From Bacteroidota bacterium (GTDB taxonomy: Bacteria > Bacteroidota > Bacteroidia > Flavobacteriales > Flavobacteriaceae): DNA of 6,219 bases. Shown piece by piece: positions 5,356-6,219 of the stretch. The stretch spans positions 1 to 6,219 of the forward strand of contig JAACDY010000182.1 of NCBI GenBank assembly GCA_009936675.1. Reading direction: 5' to 3'. The notes beneath the pieces are model-generated. The model saw nothing but the letters and a program-made list of their open reading frames with translations, ran no database searches and was not told where the DNA came from. Both the position numbers and the translations under genes were made by a program. Every line of letters begins with the position of its first letter. Position 1 is the stretch's first letter.

Positions 5356-6219
5356 TTAATACTGAAAAACCCCTTGAAGCGATCTGATCGTCAACTTTTT
5401 TTCAGCAGAGGCTTCTACCCTTCCCACAATACGGGCTTCGATTTTGAAAGACTCAGCAATATCTATTACTCTCTGAGCTTGAGATTCGGGTAAATAAATC
5501 TCCATACGATGTCCCATATTAAAAACTTCGTACATTTCTCTCCACTCTGTACCCGATTCTTTTTGGATCAGTTCAAACAATGGAGGACAATCAAAGAGAT
5601 TGTCTTTGATGATGTGCAACTGGTCGATAAAATGTAAAATTTTGGTTTGTGCTCCTCCACTACAATGTACCATACCGTGTATGTCTTTCCGGTCTATGAT
5701 ATCCAATAGCGCCTTAATAACTGGCGCATAGGTCCGAGTGGGAGACAAAACCAGTTGTCCCACATCCAAAGGTGTATCGGTGGGGTCTGTTAATCCTTTA
5801 GAACCGGAGTAAACCAGATCATCGGGTAATTCATTATCAAAGGTTTCGGGGTAATTTTCTTTTAGAGTGTTACCAAACACATCATGTCTAGCTGATGTCA
5901 GCCCATTGCTTCCCATACCTCCGTTGTATCGATCTTCATAAGTAGCCTGTCCAAAAGAAGCCAGACCCACAATTACATCGCCCGCCTGAATGTTTGCATT
6001 GTCTATCACTTCACTTCTCTTGATTCTGGAAGTAACGGTGGAATCAACGATAATGGTTTTTACCAAATCCCCAACATCGGCAGTTTCTCCTCCAGTACTG
6101 TGAATTTTTACGCCCAGTTGGGCCAAGTTTTGCAAGAGTTCCTCTGTACCATTGATGATGGCAGCAAGTACCTCTCCGGGGATTTTATTTTTATTTCTAC
6201 CAATGGTCGACGACAACAA
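5356..6219 (-). CDS. purM: Phosphoribosylformylglycinamidine cyclo-ligase (AIR synthase), 5' end outside window
   Basis: PurM closes the imidazole ring of purines, converting FGAM plus ATP to AIR plus ADP and phosphate in the cytoplasm. The visible 287 codons stay open to the very edge of the window; the first one (TTG) is not a start. Roughly the first 100 residues, including the N-terminal nucleotide-binding part, should lie beyond the right edge, because Bacteroidota PurM proteins run to about 390 residues. Recognisable segments of the visible part are SSTIGRNK at 3-10, TGGETADVGDLV at 42-53, GLASFGQATYE at 85-95, the glycine-rich GGMGSNGLTSARHDVF at 100-115, LSPTRTYAPV at 158-167, HGMVHCSGGAQTK at 181-193, and FNMGHRMEIY at 233-242 with VGRVEA near the end. 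These match the long Bacteroidota form closely. The gene ends 35 bases before the b561-like gene on the same strand, with no hairpin terminator between them, so read-through is possible. Confidence 0.95.
   Translation of the reverse strand: MLSSTIGRNKNKIPGEVLAAIINGTEELLQNLAQLGVKIHSTGGETADVGDLVKTIIVDSTVTSRIKRSEVIDNANIQAGDVIVGLASFGQATYEDRYNGGMGSNGLTSARHDVFGNTLKENYPETFDNELPDDLVYSGSKGLTDPTDTPLDVGQLVLSPTRTYAPVIKALLDIIDRKDIHGMVHCSGGAQTKILHFIDQLHIIKDNLFDCPPLFELIQKESGTEWREMYEVFNMGHRMEIYLPESQAQRVIDIAESFKIEARIVGRVEASAEKKLTIRSLQGVFQY

Overview
The window looks like ordinary chromosome from a member of the Bacteroidota, most likely a Flavobacteriia-like or related lineage. The base composition is AT-leaning. 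The PurM and Amt proteins have the sequence style of this phylum. Two gene starts are preceded by close matches to the Bacteroidota sigma-A promoter (TTG, 19 bases, TAnnTTTG) rather than the E. coli type, and both of those starts lack a Shine-Dalgarno sequence. The genus cannot be named from this sequence alone.

Layout, left to right. (1) The 3' end of an ammonium transporter gene (amt) on the + strand runs in from the left edge and ends in a clear intrinsic terminator. (2) purU (formyltetrahydrofolate deformylase) follows on the + strand behind its own promoter. (3) Its stop codon overlaps, inside a shared TTAA, the stop codon of a convergent alpha/beta hydrolase gene on the - strand. (4) Read on the - strand, prfA (peptide chain release factor 1), pyrF (OMP decarboxylase) and the alpha/beta hydrolase form a tight operon with 4-base and 1-base start/stop overlaps, behind one good promoter. 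(5) Upstream of it on the same strand is a two-gene unit: a histidine-rich, four-helix membrane protein resembling cytochrome b561, then a secreted YceI-family protein. (6) At the right edge is purM (AIR synthase) on the - strand, with its 5' end outside the window.

Functionally the window is mostly nucleotide and one-carbon metabolism (PurM in purine synthesis, PyrF in pyrimidine synthesis, PurU releasing formate from 10-formyl-tetrahydrofolate), together with nitrogen uptake (Amt) and translation termination (PrfA). The two least explained elements are the b561-like/YceI pair, whose order resembles E. coli yceJ-yceI, and the hydrolase coupled to the end of prfA-pyrF. I see no mobile element, CRISPR array, RNA gene, phage or defence system. 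No stretch of 300 bases lacks a gene. I found no convincing undescribed system; the findings below are modest leads.
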